From Chloroflexota bacterium (GTDB taxonomy: Bacteria > Chloroflexota > Anaerolineae > Anaerolineales > Villigracilaceae), in contig JAEWVF010000018.1 in NCBI GenBank assembly GCA_023459215.1, positions 1-64,000 of the forward strand: 64,000 nucleotides of DNA. Reading direction: 5' to 3'. The notes under the pieces were generated by a model, which saw only the letters and a list, made by a program, of their open reading frames with translations, did no database searches and was not told the origin of the DNA. Shown piece by piece: positions 8,566 to 16,612 of this stretch; positions within the stretch are counted from its first letter, which is position 1, and each line of letters starts with the position of its first letter. The translations under genes and the position numbers were made by a program.

Positions 8566-8757
8566 ATATTCTTCGCGGCAGAAACCATTCAGGCGTAGGT
8601 GCTGGAACCCATTCCCGGATTGATGCCCGCCGTGCGACAAATCTGTATAGTGCGAGGAGAGATTCAATCCCTTTTGTTTTCCAGGAGGTGCCTTTTCGCT
8701 TATGTCAATCCCCTTTCATCCCATCCCCTACCAAAATCCAATCATAAGGAGAAAGAA

Positions 8758-11355
8758 ATGACCAGGAGAATTTTCCAGTCCCTGAGCCTGTTCGTTGTTT
8801 TTGGCATATTGCTCGCCGCCTGTGGACAGGCAGCCCCCACCGAGCAACCGGTCGAACAAGCAACCGAGCCTGAGGCCCCGGCAGCAACGGATATTCCGGC
8901 AGCCGAACAACCTACCGCTGAAGAACCGGCCACACCTGTCACACCAGCCACCACGCGCAAAGGCGCATGGCTCGATGAAATCGTGTTTTCGGTTGTCGAT
9001 GGCGGCTCAGCCGTAACACAGTTGCAAGCCGGGGCAATCGACATTTACGGCGATTCGCTGGCCGCAGATGTTTTCCCGTCCATCCAGGAAGCCGGGATGA
9101 ATTATGCCAAGGCGAACGGGTTGTTTTATGAAATCACCTACAACCCGGTTGGCCCGGTCTTCGAATCGACCGGCAAACTCAACCCCTTCGCGGTGCCCGC
9201 CATCCGCGAAGCGACCAACTGGCTGTTCGACCGCGAATACCTGAACCAGGAAGTTTACGCGGGCGGCTCACTGGCCAAATACCTGCCCATCACTACCCAG
9301 TTCCCCGATTACGCCGACCTGGCTGATGTAGCCCGCAAGCTGGAGGCCAAGTACGCCTACAATCCCCAGAAGGCGGATGAAATCATCAGCGCAGAAATGG
9401 AGAAACTCGGGGCAAGCAAGGTTGATGGCAAGTGGACCTATAACAACGAACTTGTCAACCTGATTTTTGTCATTCGCAACGATAGCGATGGCACCCGTGT
9501 CCCGCTGGGCGATTATGTTGCCAACCAATTCGAGAGTATTGGTTTTACCGTCGAGCGTCAGTATAAAACATCTTCTGAAGCCTCACCGATTTGGATTCAG
9601 GGCGATCCCGCCGATGGGCTGTGGAACCTGTATACCGGGGCCTGGAGCGCCAACATCATCGATCGCGACCAGGGCGACAACCTTCAGTTCTATTTCACCC
9701 CAGCCAGCCAGTACGCCTTCTCACCCCTGTGGCAAGCCTACACCCCGGTCGAGGAACTGTCCACGCTAGCTGATGACCTGGCCTATAACCGCTTCAACAA
9801 CCTGGAACAGCGCCGGGCCGCCTTTGCGCGCGCCATCGAGCTTTCACTCGAAGACTCGGTGCGCGTCTGGCTGATCGACGGCAAGAGCTTCTCGCCCTAC
9901 AAACCGGATGTGTCGGTCAGCTATGATCTGGCTGCCGGCGTGGATGGGGCCCAGGTCTGGCCCTACACCCTGCGCTTTGACGGCAAAGAAGGCGGCCTGA
10001 TGAAATGGGCCGGTTCTGACCTGTTCGTCGATCCGTGGAACCCGGTCGCCGGCTCCAACTGGGCATTCGATGCCGCCCCACAGCGCGCCACGCAGAGCGG
10101 AGCGACGATGGCAGACCCATACACCGGCCTGTACCTGCCCTTCAACGCAGAAAAAGCTGAAGTCACCGTAGTGGAAGGCCTGCCCGTAGGCGTGACTCTG
10201 CCCTGGGTCGAACTCAGTTTCGCGCCCGAGATTGAAGTCCCGGCGGATGCCTGGGTCGATTGGGATGCAGAAAATGGCAAGTTCATCACCGCAGCCGAAA
10301 AATTCCCCGATGGTCTCACGGCCCAGAGTAAAACTGTTGTCTACTATCCGGCCGACCTGTACGAACGTGTCAAGTGGCATGATGGCAGCCCGCTCTCTCC
10401 CGCCGATTTCGTGATGAATTTGATCATGAACTTCGACACCGGCAAAGAAGGCAGCCCCATCTATGATGAATCACGTGTCGCCAATCTTGAAGCTTTCATG
10501 TCCATTTACAAAGGCTCACGCATCATTTCCACCGATCCGCTGGTGATTGAATACTACAGCGATGCCTATTCTCTCGATGCCGAAGTCAGCGTTGGTCTGC
10601 CTGCCTATGCCACCATGTGGCCGCAATATGGTTATGGCGAGGCTGGCTGGCACCAGATTGCCATTGGCAATCTCTCCGAGCAGAACGAAGAGCTGGCTTA
10701 CTCCGCCGATAAAGCGGATGCCCTCGAAATCGAGTGGTTGTCCTTCGTCGGCGGCCCCAGCCTCGAAATTCTCGCCAAGTACCTCGATCAGGCCGAAGCT
10801 GAAAGCTATATCCCCTACCCGGACGTGCTTGGCCAATACATTACTGCCGAAGAAGCCGCTGCGCGCTATGCCAACCTGAAAGCCTGGTATGGTGACCATG
10901 GCCACTTCTGGCTCGGCACTGGCCCCTATTTCCTCGACAAGGTCTTCCTGACCGAGAAAACCCTCAGCGTCAAGGTCAATCCCGATTATCCCGACCTGGC
11001 CGACCGCTGGTCCGGCTTTGGTCAACCGAAAATCGCTGAGGTCAAGATTGATGGCGCTGGGCAGGTCATGATCGGCGAGGAAGCCACCTTCGACATCTTC
11101 GTCAGTTTTCATGGCGAACCCTATCCCAGTGACGAAATCAAACAGGTTATGGTTTTGCTCTACAACGCCAATGGCGAGATCATCTTCACCGGTCAGGCAG
11201 AATCGGTTGCCCCCGGACAGTACCAGGTGCTCTTAAGCGCTGAAGATACCGCCAAGTTTGAGTCTGGATCCAACAAGATCGAAGTTGCGGTGGTCCCGCT
11301 GCCCGTCAGCATCCCAACTTTCACCTCGATTGAGTTCATCACCCTGGCTCCGTAA
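8758..11355 (+). CDS. ABC transporter substrate-binding lipoprotein, family 5 type, with unusual domain order
   Basis: The product has 865 residues, against 500-600 for ordinary peptide-binding proteins of this family. I chose the ATG after AAGGAGAAAGA because it begins a signal peptide with lipobox LLAACG, followed by a Thr/Pro/Glu linker. The landmark usually in the C-terminal lobe (FAVPAIREATNWLFDREYL) appears first, at about 143-165. The landmark usually near the N-terminus (ERVKWHDGSPLSPADFVMN) appears at about 535. This suggests a permuted or internally duplicated fold. The last ~105 residues (from PKIAEVKIDG) look like an Ig-like beta domain. It is the first gene of the importer operon and should deliver peptides or similar solutes to the permeases. 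Confidence 0.85.
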   Translation: MTRRIFQSLSLFVVFGILLAACGQAAPTEQPVEQATEPEAPAATDIPAAEQPTAEEPATPVTPATTRKGAWLDEIVFSVVDGGSAVTQLQAGAIDIYGDSLAADVFPSIQEAGMNYAKANGLFYEITYNPVGPVFESTGKLNPFAVPAIREATNWLFDREYLNQEVYAGGSLAKYLPITTQFPDYADLADVARKLEAKYAYNPQKADEIISAEMEKLGASKVDGKWTYNNELVNLIFVIRNDSDGTRVPLGDYVANQFESIGFTVERQYKTSSEASPIWIQGDPADGLWNLYTGAWSANIIDRDQGDNLQFYFTPASQYAFSPLWQAYTPVEELSTLADDLAYNRFNNLEQRRAAFARAIELSLEDSVRVWLIDGKSFSPYKPDVSVSYDLAAGVDGAQVWPYTLRFDGKEGGLMKWAGSDLFVDPWNPVAGSNWAFDAAPQRATQSGATMADPYTGLYLPFNAEKAEVTVVEGLPVGVTLPWVELSFAPEIEVPADAWVDWDAENGKFITAAEKFPDGLTAQSKTVVYYPADLYERVKWHDGSPLSPADFVMNLIMNFDTGKEGSPIYDESRVANLEAFMSIYKGSRIISTDPLVIEYYSDAYSLDAEVSVGLPAYATMWPQYGYGEAGWHQIAIGNLSEQNEELAYSADKADALEIEWLSFVGGPSLEILAKYLDQAEAESYIPYPDVLGQYITAEEAAARYANLKAWYGDHGHFWLGTGPYFLDKVFLTEKTLSVKVNPDYPDLADRWSGFGQPKIAEVKIDGAGQVMIGEEATFDIFVSFHGEPYPSDEIKQVMVLLYNANGEIIFTGQAESVAPGQYQVLLSAEDTAKFESGSNKIEVAVVPLPVSIPTFTSIEFITLAP

Positions 11356-11376
11356 CCCCTTCAACCCACATCCCCG

Positions 11377-11405
11377 TGGCAGGGGCAGGTTACCTGCCCC
11401 TGCCA
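11377..11405 (+). other. Intercistronic stem-loop after the binding-protein gene
   Basis: TGGCAGGGGCAGGT (11377-11390) and ACCTGCCCCTGCCA (11392-11405) are perfect complements. The real hairpin needs a loop of at least three bases at the tip. There is no long T-tract. Hairpins here commonly protect the upstream mRNA end or partly terminate, giving more binding protein than permease. Confidence 0.65.
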
Positions 11406-11429
11406 TCTTCTCACTTTAATGAGGCTGAT

Positions 11430-12557
11430 ATGAGTTCTGAAAGCATGCCCATAGCCCCAAAAATACCTTCGAAAGGCGCTGAAGTTCTTGCCACCTTCGG
11501 GCGTCTGCTCAGGTACAGCCTGGTTCGCCTGGTCAGCCTGTTTGCCACGGTTGTTGTCGGCGTATTCCTGACAATTATGATTGCCAACATGGGCGGCTAT
11601 GTCGATGAGATCATGCGCGCCCAGATCCGTGAAAATGTGACGATTGCCGTTGCCAGCAATCCGGCAAACCAGACTCTCGATCCAGATGTCCGCAGGCAAC
11701 TGGTGCTGGAGCGGATTGCCCAGGAGGAAAGACGCCTCGGCCTCGACCAGCCGCTCATCCTGCGCAGCCTGAAATACCTGGTTAACGCCCTGACGCTTGA
11801 TCTGGGACGTGCCCAAAACATGACCAGCGATACCGGTTCCAAGCAGGTACGCGAAATCATCTTGAACCGCCTGCCTTCCACATTATTGCTGATGGGTTCA
11901 GCCAACCTGGTCCTGTTTATCAGCAGCATCTTGATTGCGCTCAACCTCTCCCGACATTACGGCAGCTTTTGGGACAAACTGGTCATCGCCCTCTCGCCCA
12001 CATCGTCAGCCCCTCCCTGGTTTTATGGGATTTTTCTGATTTTGATTTTCGCCGCTGTGTTTAAAGTTCTGCCCTTTGGCGGAATGGTTTCCGCTCCGCC
12101 GCCGGAGAACAGGTTTGAATATGGGTTGAGCGTGCTTAAGCATCTGATCCTGCCGGCTTCATCCCTCATCATCAGCGCTCTATTCCTCAGTATCTACAAC
12201 TACCGAACTTTCTTCCTGATTTACTCCAGCGAAGATTACGTGGAAATGGCCAAGGCCAAAGGTTTACCAGCGCGCGATATCGAACGCAACTACATCCTGC
12301 GCCCCACCTTACCCACCATCATCACCAATTTCGCCTTGCTGCTGATTGGCCTGTGGACAGGCGCAATCATCACCGAAACGGTTTTCCTGTGGCCGGGGCT
12401 GGGGCGCACACTGTTCAAGGCCATTGGCCTGTATGACACCCCGGTCATCGTTGCCTCCACCATCATCTTCGCCTACCTGCTGGCGATTACGGTTTTCTTG
12501 CTCGACTTTATTTATGCAATGGTCGATCCGCGCGTCAAGATTGGGAGTGGAAACTAA
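11430..12557 (+). CDS. ABC transporter permease (DppB-like)
   Basis: The product has 375 residues. I chose the ATG at 11430, preceded by GAGG; the frame is open further upstream but runs into the intercistronic hairpin. The N-terminal helix (about 30-55) is followed by an extracytoplasmic stretch with LDQPLILRSLKYLVNALTLDLG, the usual DppB signature region. Core helices and the EAA loop then follow (DYVEMAKAKGLPARDIERNYILRPTLPT), through which it contacts the ATPases. It is 2 bases upstream of the second permease. Substrate class is inferred from the family 5 binding protein. Confidence 0.9.
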   Translation: MSSESMPIAPKIPSKGAEVLATFGRLLRYSLVRLVSLFATVVVGVFLTIMIANMGGYVDEIMRAQIRENVTIAVASNPANQTLDPDVRRQLVLERIAQEERRLGLDQPLILRSLKYLVNALTLDLGRAQNMTSDTGSKQVREIILNRLPSTLLLMGSANLVLFISSILIALNLSRHYGSFWDKLVIALSPTSSAPPWFYGIFLILIFAAVFKVLPFGGMVSAPPPENRFEYGLSVLKHLILPASSLIISALFLSIYNYRTFFLIYSSEDYVEMAKAKGLPARDIERNYILRPTLPTIITNFALLLIGLWTGAIITETVFLWPGLGRTLFKAIGLYDTPVIVASTIIFAYLLAITVFLLDFIYAMVDPRVKIGSGN

Positions 12558-12559
12558 TT

Positions 12560-13900
12560 ATGGAATCGCTCAAACGCTCCTTCAAGCAAATCCGGCTTTA
12601 CCCGACTGCCCTGGCAGGCATCGTGTCGATCCTGTTGATGTTCATTGTTGCCATATACACGATCATCACAATTCCGTACGAAGAGGCAATTGCCCTTTGG
12701 CGCGGCGGCGAGGACATTTGGTACCGCAATCCGCGCAATGCTGCACCAGCCTGGTTCAATTATTTCTCAAGCAAAAAACAACCTGTCACCTTTACCCTAA
12801 ACAGCGCAAACGGGGAAGCTGAGAAAACCATCGAAGACCGGTCGGATGGCACGCGCCGCATCCACCTCACATACACCTTCGATTTCAACTACGACAATTT
12901 TCCACAGGAGATGATCCTGTACTTTGCAACAAAATTTGATGAAAAACAGCCTTTTGTTTCACTGACCTGGTTTACCCCCGATGGGCGCGAAATCCGCGTA
13001 GCTGATTTTGGCGTTGGACTCGAACAGACCTATCGCTTTTCACAAGATGAAAAGCTGATGTTCAGATTGAAAACAGATCACCCGCAAAAGGCGCTCTTCA
13101 TCCTGCCCGAAGGAGATCCCACCCAGCCGGTCAAAGGAACCTACAAACTGGTGATTGCGGGTGTTCTCTTCGAGCCAGGGGATATCGACGCAGAACTCGT
13201 CGTCCATGGCACCCTGTACGGGATCGCCGGGACGGACCATTTGCGGCGCGACTTGTCCCTCCCCCTGCTTTGGGGGACCCCGGTGGCGCTGATTTTTGGG
13301 CTGGCCGCATCCCTCGGCACATCCATCCTGACAATGATCATAGCCGCTATCGGAGCCTGGCACGGAGGCTGGGTCGACGGCATTATCCAGCGCATTACTG
13401 AAGTCAACCTTGTGCTGCCCTTCCTTTCGATCCTGATCATGATTGGCACATTCTATAGCCGCAGCATCTGGGTAATTCTGGGTGCAACCATCCTGTTGAA
13501 TATTTTTACCGGCAGCATCAAAGGCTATCGCGCCATTTTCATGCAGGTCAAAGAAGCCAGCTACATCGAAGCCGCTCGCGCTTATGGTGCCAGCGATCTG
13601 CGAATCATCTTGCGCTACCTGATTCCTCGCATGATACCAACCCTGATTCCCGGCCTGGTATCCTCCATTCCGGCTTTCGTGTTCCTCGAGGCCTCGCTGG
13701 CGGTACTCGGCCTGGGCGATCCCGTCCTGCCGACCTGGGGCAAGATCATCAACGATGCACAGGTTAATGACGCACTCTATAAAGGTTTTTATTACTGGAT
13801 TTTGGAACCGGCGGTATTGCTGATGATCACCGGCCTGGGCTTTGCCATGCTTGGCTTTGCCCTCGACCGCATCTTCAACCCGCGTCTGAGGGAGATGTAG
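12560..13900 (+). CDS. ABC transporter permease (DppC-like) with a ~170-residue extracytoplasmic insert
   Basis: The product has 446 residues, well above the ~300 usual for DppC proteins. After the first transmembrane helix (about 13-33) comes a soluble, beta-rich region (about 40-225) before the normal entry sequence GIAGTDHLRRDLSLPLLWG. That sequence corresponds to the LGTDxxGRD motif of the family but lacks the canonical GRD. The permease core has the EAA-type loop ASYIEAARAYGASDLRIILRYLIPR. The insert should face outside, next to the long binding protein. It is coupled to both neighbours (2-base gaps). Confidence 0.9.
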   Translation: MESLKRSFKQIRLYPTALAGIVSILLMFIVAIYTIITIPYEEAIALWRGGEDIWYRNPRNAAPAWFNYFSSKKQPVTFTLNSANGEAEKTIEDRSDGTRRIHLTYTFDFNYDNFPQEMILYFATKFDEKQPFVSLTWFTPDGREIRVADFGVGLEQTYRFSQDEKLMFRLKTDHPQKALFILPEGDPTQPVKGTYKLVIAGVLFEPGDIDAELVVHGTLYGIAGTDHLRRDLSLPLLWGTPVALIFGLAASLGTSILTMIIAAIGAWHGGWVDGIIQRITEVNLVLPFLSILIMIGTFYSRSIWVILGATILLNIFTGSIKGYRAIFMQVKEASYIEAARAYGASDLRIILRYLIPRMIPTLIPGLVSSIPAFVFLEASLAVLGLGDPVLPTWGKIINDAQVNDALYKGFYYWILEPAVLLMITGLGFAMLGFALDRIFNPRLREM

Positions 13901-13902
13901 CC

Positions 13903-14859
13903 GTGACCCAGGAATCCTTGCTCACCGTTGAAAACCTGAAACTGCACTTTCGCACCAGCCAGGGTGTTGTCCAGGCGGTGGATGGCGTTGATTTTTCGCT
14001 GGTCCACCATCGGGCTGTGGTCGTCTTGGGAGAATCGGGTTGCGGCAAAAGTTCACTCGCCAAAGCCATCCTGCGGCTCCTGCCTCGCAACGTTCACCAA
14101 TATTCAGGCAAGATTTACTTGAACCAAACCAACATCATGGAATTGGATGATGATTCTTATCGCCGCAATGTGCGCTGGGTGCAAATGTCCCTTGTCCCAC
14201 AAGCTGCGATGAATGCCCTCAATCCGGTTCTCAAAGTCGGACGGCAGGTGGCCGAACCGGCCATCCTCCACCTGCAGGTTAACAACAATGAAGCCTGGGA
14301 GATGGCCCGTCAGATGTTCCAGCGGGTTGGCGTCCCGGTGGACTTCGCCAATCGCTATGCGTTCGAGTTAAGCGGCGGCATGCGCCAGCGCGTGGCGATT
14401 GCCATGGCGTTGATTACCTCGCCCAGTCTCGTTATTCTTGACGAACCCACCTCGGCGCTCGATGTTCTCACCCAGGCAAATATTTTTAACGTGCTGAAAC
14501 GCATCAAAAAAGAGCTGGGAGTGAGTTTCATGCTCATTACGCACGATATAGCTACATCCAGCGAACTTGCTGACGATGTAGCGGTCATGTATGCCGGCCA
14601 GATTGTCGAGACAGGCGATGCGCGCCGTTTCTTTAGTGAGCCGTTGCATCCGTACTCGCAAAAACTGATGGCCAGTGTACCGCGTCTGAAACGGGCTGCC
14701 AGGCTGGAATTTATCACCGGCCAGCCGCCAAGCCTGATCGACCTGCCCCAAGGCTGTCGCTTTGCCGCGCGATGCCCGATGCGGATCGAGAAATGTGAAC
14801 AGGATCCGCCAACCGTTCAAAAAGACACCCGCACTGTCAAGTGCTGGCTGCACACATAG
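13903..14859 (+). CDS. ABC transporter ATP-binding protein (DppD/OppD-like)
   Basis: The product has 318 residues and starts at GTG, 2 bases after the permease, with GAGGGAG upstream. Walker A is GESGCGKSS, the signature is LSGGMRQRVA, Walker B is LVILDEPTSALD and the switch His is in ITHD. The C-terminal oligopeptide-transporter extension has the cysteine cluster GCRFAARCPMRIEKCEQDPP...CW, which in relatives can bind an iron-sulfur cluster. It forms the ATPase heterodimer with the next gene. Confidence 0.95.
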   Translation: MTQESLLTVENLKLHFRTSQGVVQAVDGVDFSLVHHRAVVVLGESGCGKSSLAKAILRLLPRNVHQYSGKIYLNQTNIMELDDDSYRRNVRWVQMSLVPQAAMNALNPVLKVGRQVAEPAILHLQVNNNEAWEMARQMFQRVGVPVDFANRYAFELSGGMRQRVAIAMALITSPSLVILDEPTSALDVLTQANIFNVLKRIKKELGVSFMLITHDIATSSELADDVAVMYAGQIVETGDARRFFSEPLHPYSQKLMASVPRLKRAARLEFITGQPPSLIDLPQGCRFAARCPMRIEKCEQDPPTVQKDTRTVKCWLHT

Positions 14860-14866
14860 AGGGTTT

Positions 14867-15856
14867 ATGCACACTTCATCGTCTCCCCTTATCTCCATCC
14901 AGAACCTGAGGGTATGGTTCGAACTGCGCCGTTTCGGGTTTAGCCGCGCAGGTTATGTCCGCGCTGTGGATGGGGTCAGTTTCGACCTGGCGCATGGCGA
15001 AGCGATTGCGGTCGTCGGCGAAAGCGGCTGCGGCAAATCCAGTCTGATGAAAACCCTGCTGGGGCTGCATCCGGCCCGCGAAGGCAAGGTTGTTTTCGAT
15101 GGTGTGGACATTTACACCCTGGAAAAACACAACCTGCGCTCGTACCGTGCCCGGATCGGGTACGTTCAGCAGGATCCATTTGGGGCGCTGCCCCCGTTCA
15201 TGAGTGTCCGCGAAATCCTGGAGGAACCGCTCATTATCGCCGGCATGAAGTCAAAAGCCGACCGTATGCAGAGCATCCACAAGGTGATGCAGGAAGTGAA
15301 ACTCAGCCCAGTGGAAGATTTCCTGCCCAAGTTCCCGCACATGCTCAGCGGAGGGCAACAGCAACGCGTCGTTATTGCCCGCGCCATGATTCGTGAACCC
15401 AAATTGATTGTGGCAGACGAACCAGTTTCCATGCTGGATGCCTCTGTGCGGGTGGAAATCCTGAACTTGCTGCGCGAGTTGCAGAAAGAACACCATCTCT
15501 CGGTAATCTATATTACTCACGACCTATCGACTGTCAGTTATTTCTCCGAGCGCATCTTCGTTATGTATGCGGGGCAAATCGTGGAGAAGGCGTTGGTGCA
15601 AGACCTGCTCCAAAATGCGCTCCATCCATATACCCAGGCCCTCCTGGCCGCCACCTCCGACCCGGACGCTGACAACGCCTTGAGCTACAAGGAAATCCCC
15701 CAGGGAGAGCCGCCCAGCCTGGTCCACCCGCCGCAGGGCTGTCGATTCCATCCCCGGTGTCCATACGCGATTCCGGGAACTTGCGACACACACGAACCCC
15801 CTGAATTCGAACCGGAACCATTCCATCAGGTCGCTTGCTGGCTGCACAAGGAATAG
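14867..15856 (+). CDS. ABC transporter ATP-binding protein (DppF/OppF-like)
   Basis: The product has 329 residues. The ATG at 14867 is 7 bases after the preceding stop, with GAGGG just upstream. Walker A is GESGCGKSSLMK, the signature LSGGQQQRVV and Walker B LIVADEPVSMLDA. The C-terminus carries a second cysteine cluster (GCRFHPRCPYAIPGTCDTHEP...CW). It completes a five-gene importer: binding protein, two permeases and two ATPases. No terminator hairpin with a T-tract was seen in the 160 bases after it. Confidence 0.95.
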   Translation: MHTSSSPLISIQNLRVWFELRRFGFSRAGYVRAVDGVSFDLAHGEAIAVVGESGCGKSSLMKTLLGLHPAREGKVVFDGVDIYTLEKHNLRSYRARIGYVQQDPFGALPPFMSVREILEEPLIIAGMKSKADRMQSIHKVMQEVKLSPVEDFLPKFPHMLSGGQQQRVVIARAMIREPKLIVADEPVSMLDASVRVEILNLLRELQKEHHLSVIYITHDLSTVSYFSERIFVMYAGQIVEKALVQDLLQNALHPYTQALLAATSDPDADNALSYKEIPQGEPPSLVHPPQGCRFHPRCPYAIPGTCDTHEPPEFEPEPFHQVACWLHKE

Positions 15857-16040
15857 GCAACCAAGGGCCTAAAAGCCCGCTGTTGCTGGTCAACATCTGA
15901 AGCATTGCCGCTCGTTGGTGCAAAAAATCGGAGAACTGGCTGGCTTTTGTTCGCCTGGCTTGTTCTCAAATCTTGCTCAACATAATTTCTGGATGGGTTT
16001 TAAACGCGCTTCATCCCCATAAAAGCGACAAAAAAAGTTC

Positions 16041-16068
16041 TTGACATTTTTTATTTTCCTCCTACACT
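16041..16068 (+). promoter_or_regulatory. Sigma-70-type promoter of ssb
   Basis: TTGACA (16041-16046), 16-base T-rich spacer, TACACT (16063-16068). The start codon follows ~32 bases after the -10, with GGAGGAAA as ribosome-binding site. The preceding ~180 bases back to the ABC operon contain no gene that I can support. Confidence 0.75.
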
Positions 16069-16100
16069 TTAAAAAATCCACTTTCATTCCGGAGGAAACC

Positions 16101-16481
16101 ATGCCTGCATTAAATCGTGTTCAGTTAATGGGCTACCTGGGCAAAGACCCGGAGAGTCGCTATACGCCACACGGCAAGAAAGTTGCTCATTTCAGCCTGG
16201 CAGTAACCCAGCGCTGGAAAACCGGGGGAGAAACGAAAGAGTATACTGAATGGGTCAATATCGAAGCCTGGGGTGGTTTGGGAGAGATTTGTGAAAAATA
16301 CCTGCACAAAGGCTCGCTGGTTTATCTTGAAGGCCGCCTGAAAACCGATAAATATGAGGAAAAAGGCGAGACAAAGTATTTCACCAAGGTGGTGGCTCTG
16401 CAAATGCAAATGCTCGACCGCAAACCCGCCGACGAGCCGGTGATGGAAGTCGATGATGCAGCCGGGGAGTATGAAGCTTAA
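16101..16481 (+). CDS. ssb: Single-stranded DNA-binding protein
   Basis: The product has 126 residues. The OB-fold begins MPALNRVQLMGYLGKDPESRYTP and continues with VAHFSLAVTQRW, WVNIEAWGGLGEICEKYLHKGS and VYLEGRLKTDKYEEKG, all standard SSB landmarks. The start is fixed by GGAGGAAACC directly upstream. The protein is shorter than typical SSB (150-180) and ends in an acidic stretch (VDDAAGEYEA) without the usual hydrophobic DDIPF tip, so the partner-binding C-terminus looks altered. It is a single-gene transcript with its own promoter and a hairpin after it. Confidence 0.93.
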   Translation: MPALNRVQLMGYLGKDPESRYTPHGKKVAHFSLAVTQRWKTGGETKEYTEWVNIEAWGGLGEICEKYLHKGSLVYLEGRLKTDKYEEKGETKYFTKVVALQMQMLDRKPADEPVMEVDDAAGEYEA

Positions 16482-16507
16482 GGCGTTGCAGCTTGTGTGA
16501 TGGAAAA

Positions 16508-16553
16508 GAAAGACGAAAGAAGAAAGATTGATCCATTTCTTCTTTCGTCTTTT
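16508..16553 (+). terminator. Hairpin terminator between ssb and pepF (convergent)
   Basis: A perfect 17-bp stem: 16509-16525 (AAAGACGAAAGAAGAAA) with 16536-16552, 10-base loop. T-rich on the right arm, A-rich on the left, so it could act in both directions between the convergent genes. Confidence 0.7.
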
Positions 16554-16578
16554 CGGTTAATTGTTTTGCCTGTCAGGG

Positions 16579-16612
16579 CAGTTTTTACAGCTTTTACAGC
16601 TTTTACAGCTTT
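16579..16612. repeat. 9-bp tandem repeat across the pepF stop codon
   Basis: TTTTACAGC occurs about three times in tandem. On the pepF strand the repeat reads AAG CTG TAA three times in frame, so the last two codons and the stop of pepF are repeated. Confidence 0.6.

Noticed and set aside
8599..8757. N-terminal extension of the substrate-binding protein
   Set aside because: It would bury the lipoprotein signal peptide and ignores the AAGGAG site directly before 8758.
16597..16612. Short tandem repeats near pepF as a CRISPR-like array
   Set aside because: Units are 9 bases without spacers, and no cas genes are in the window.
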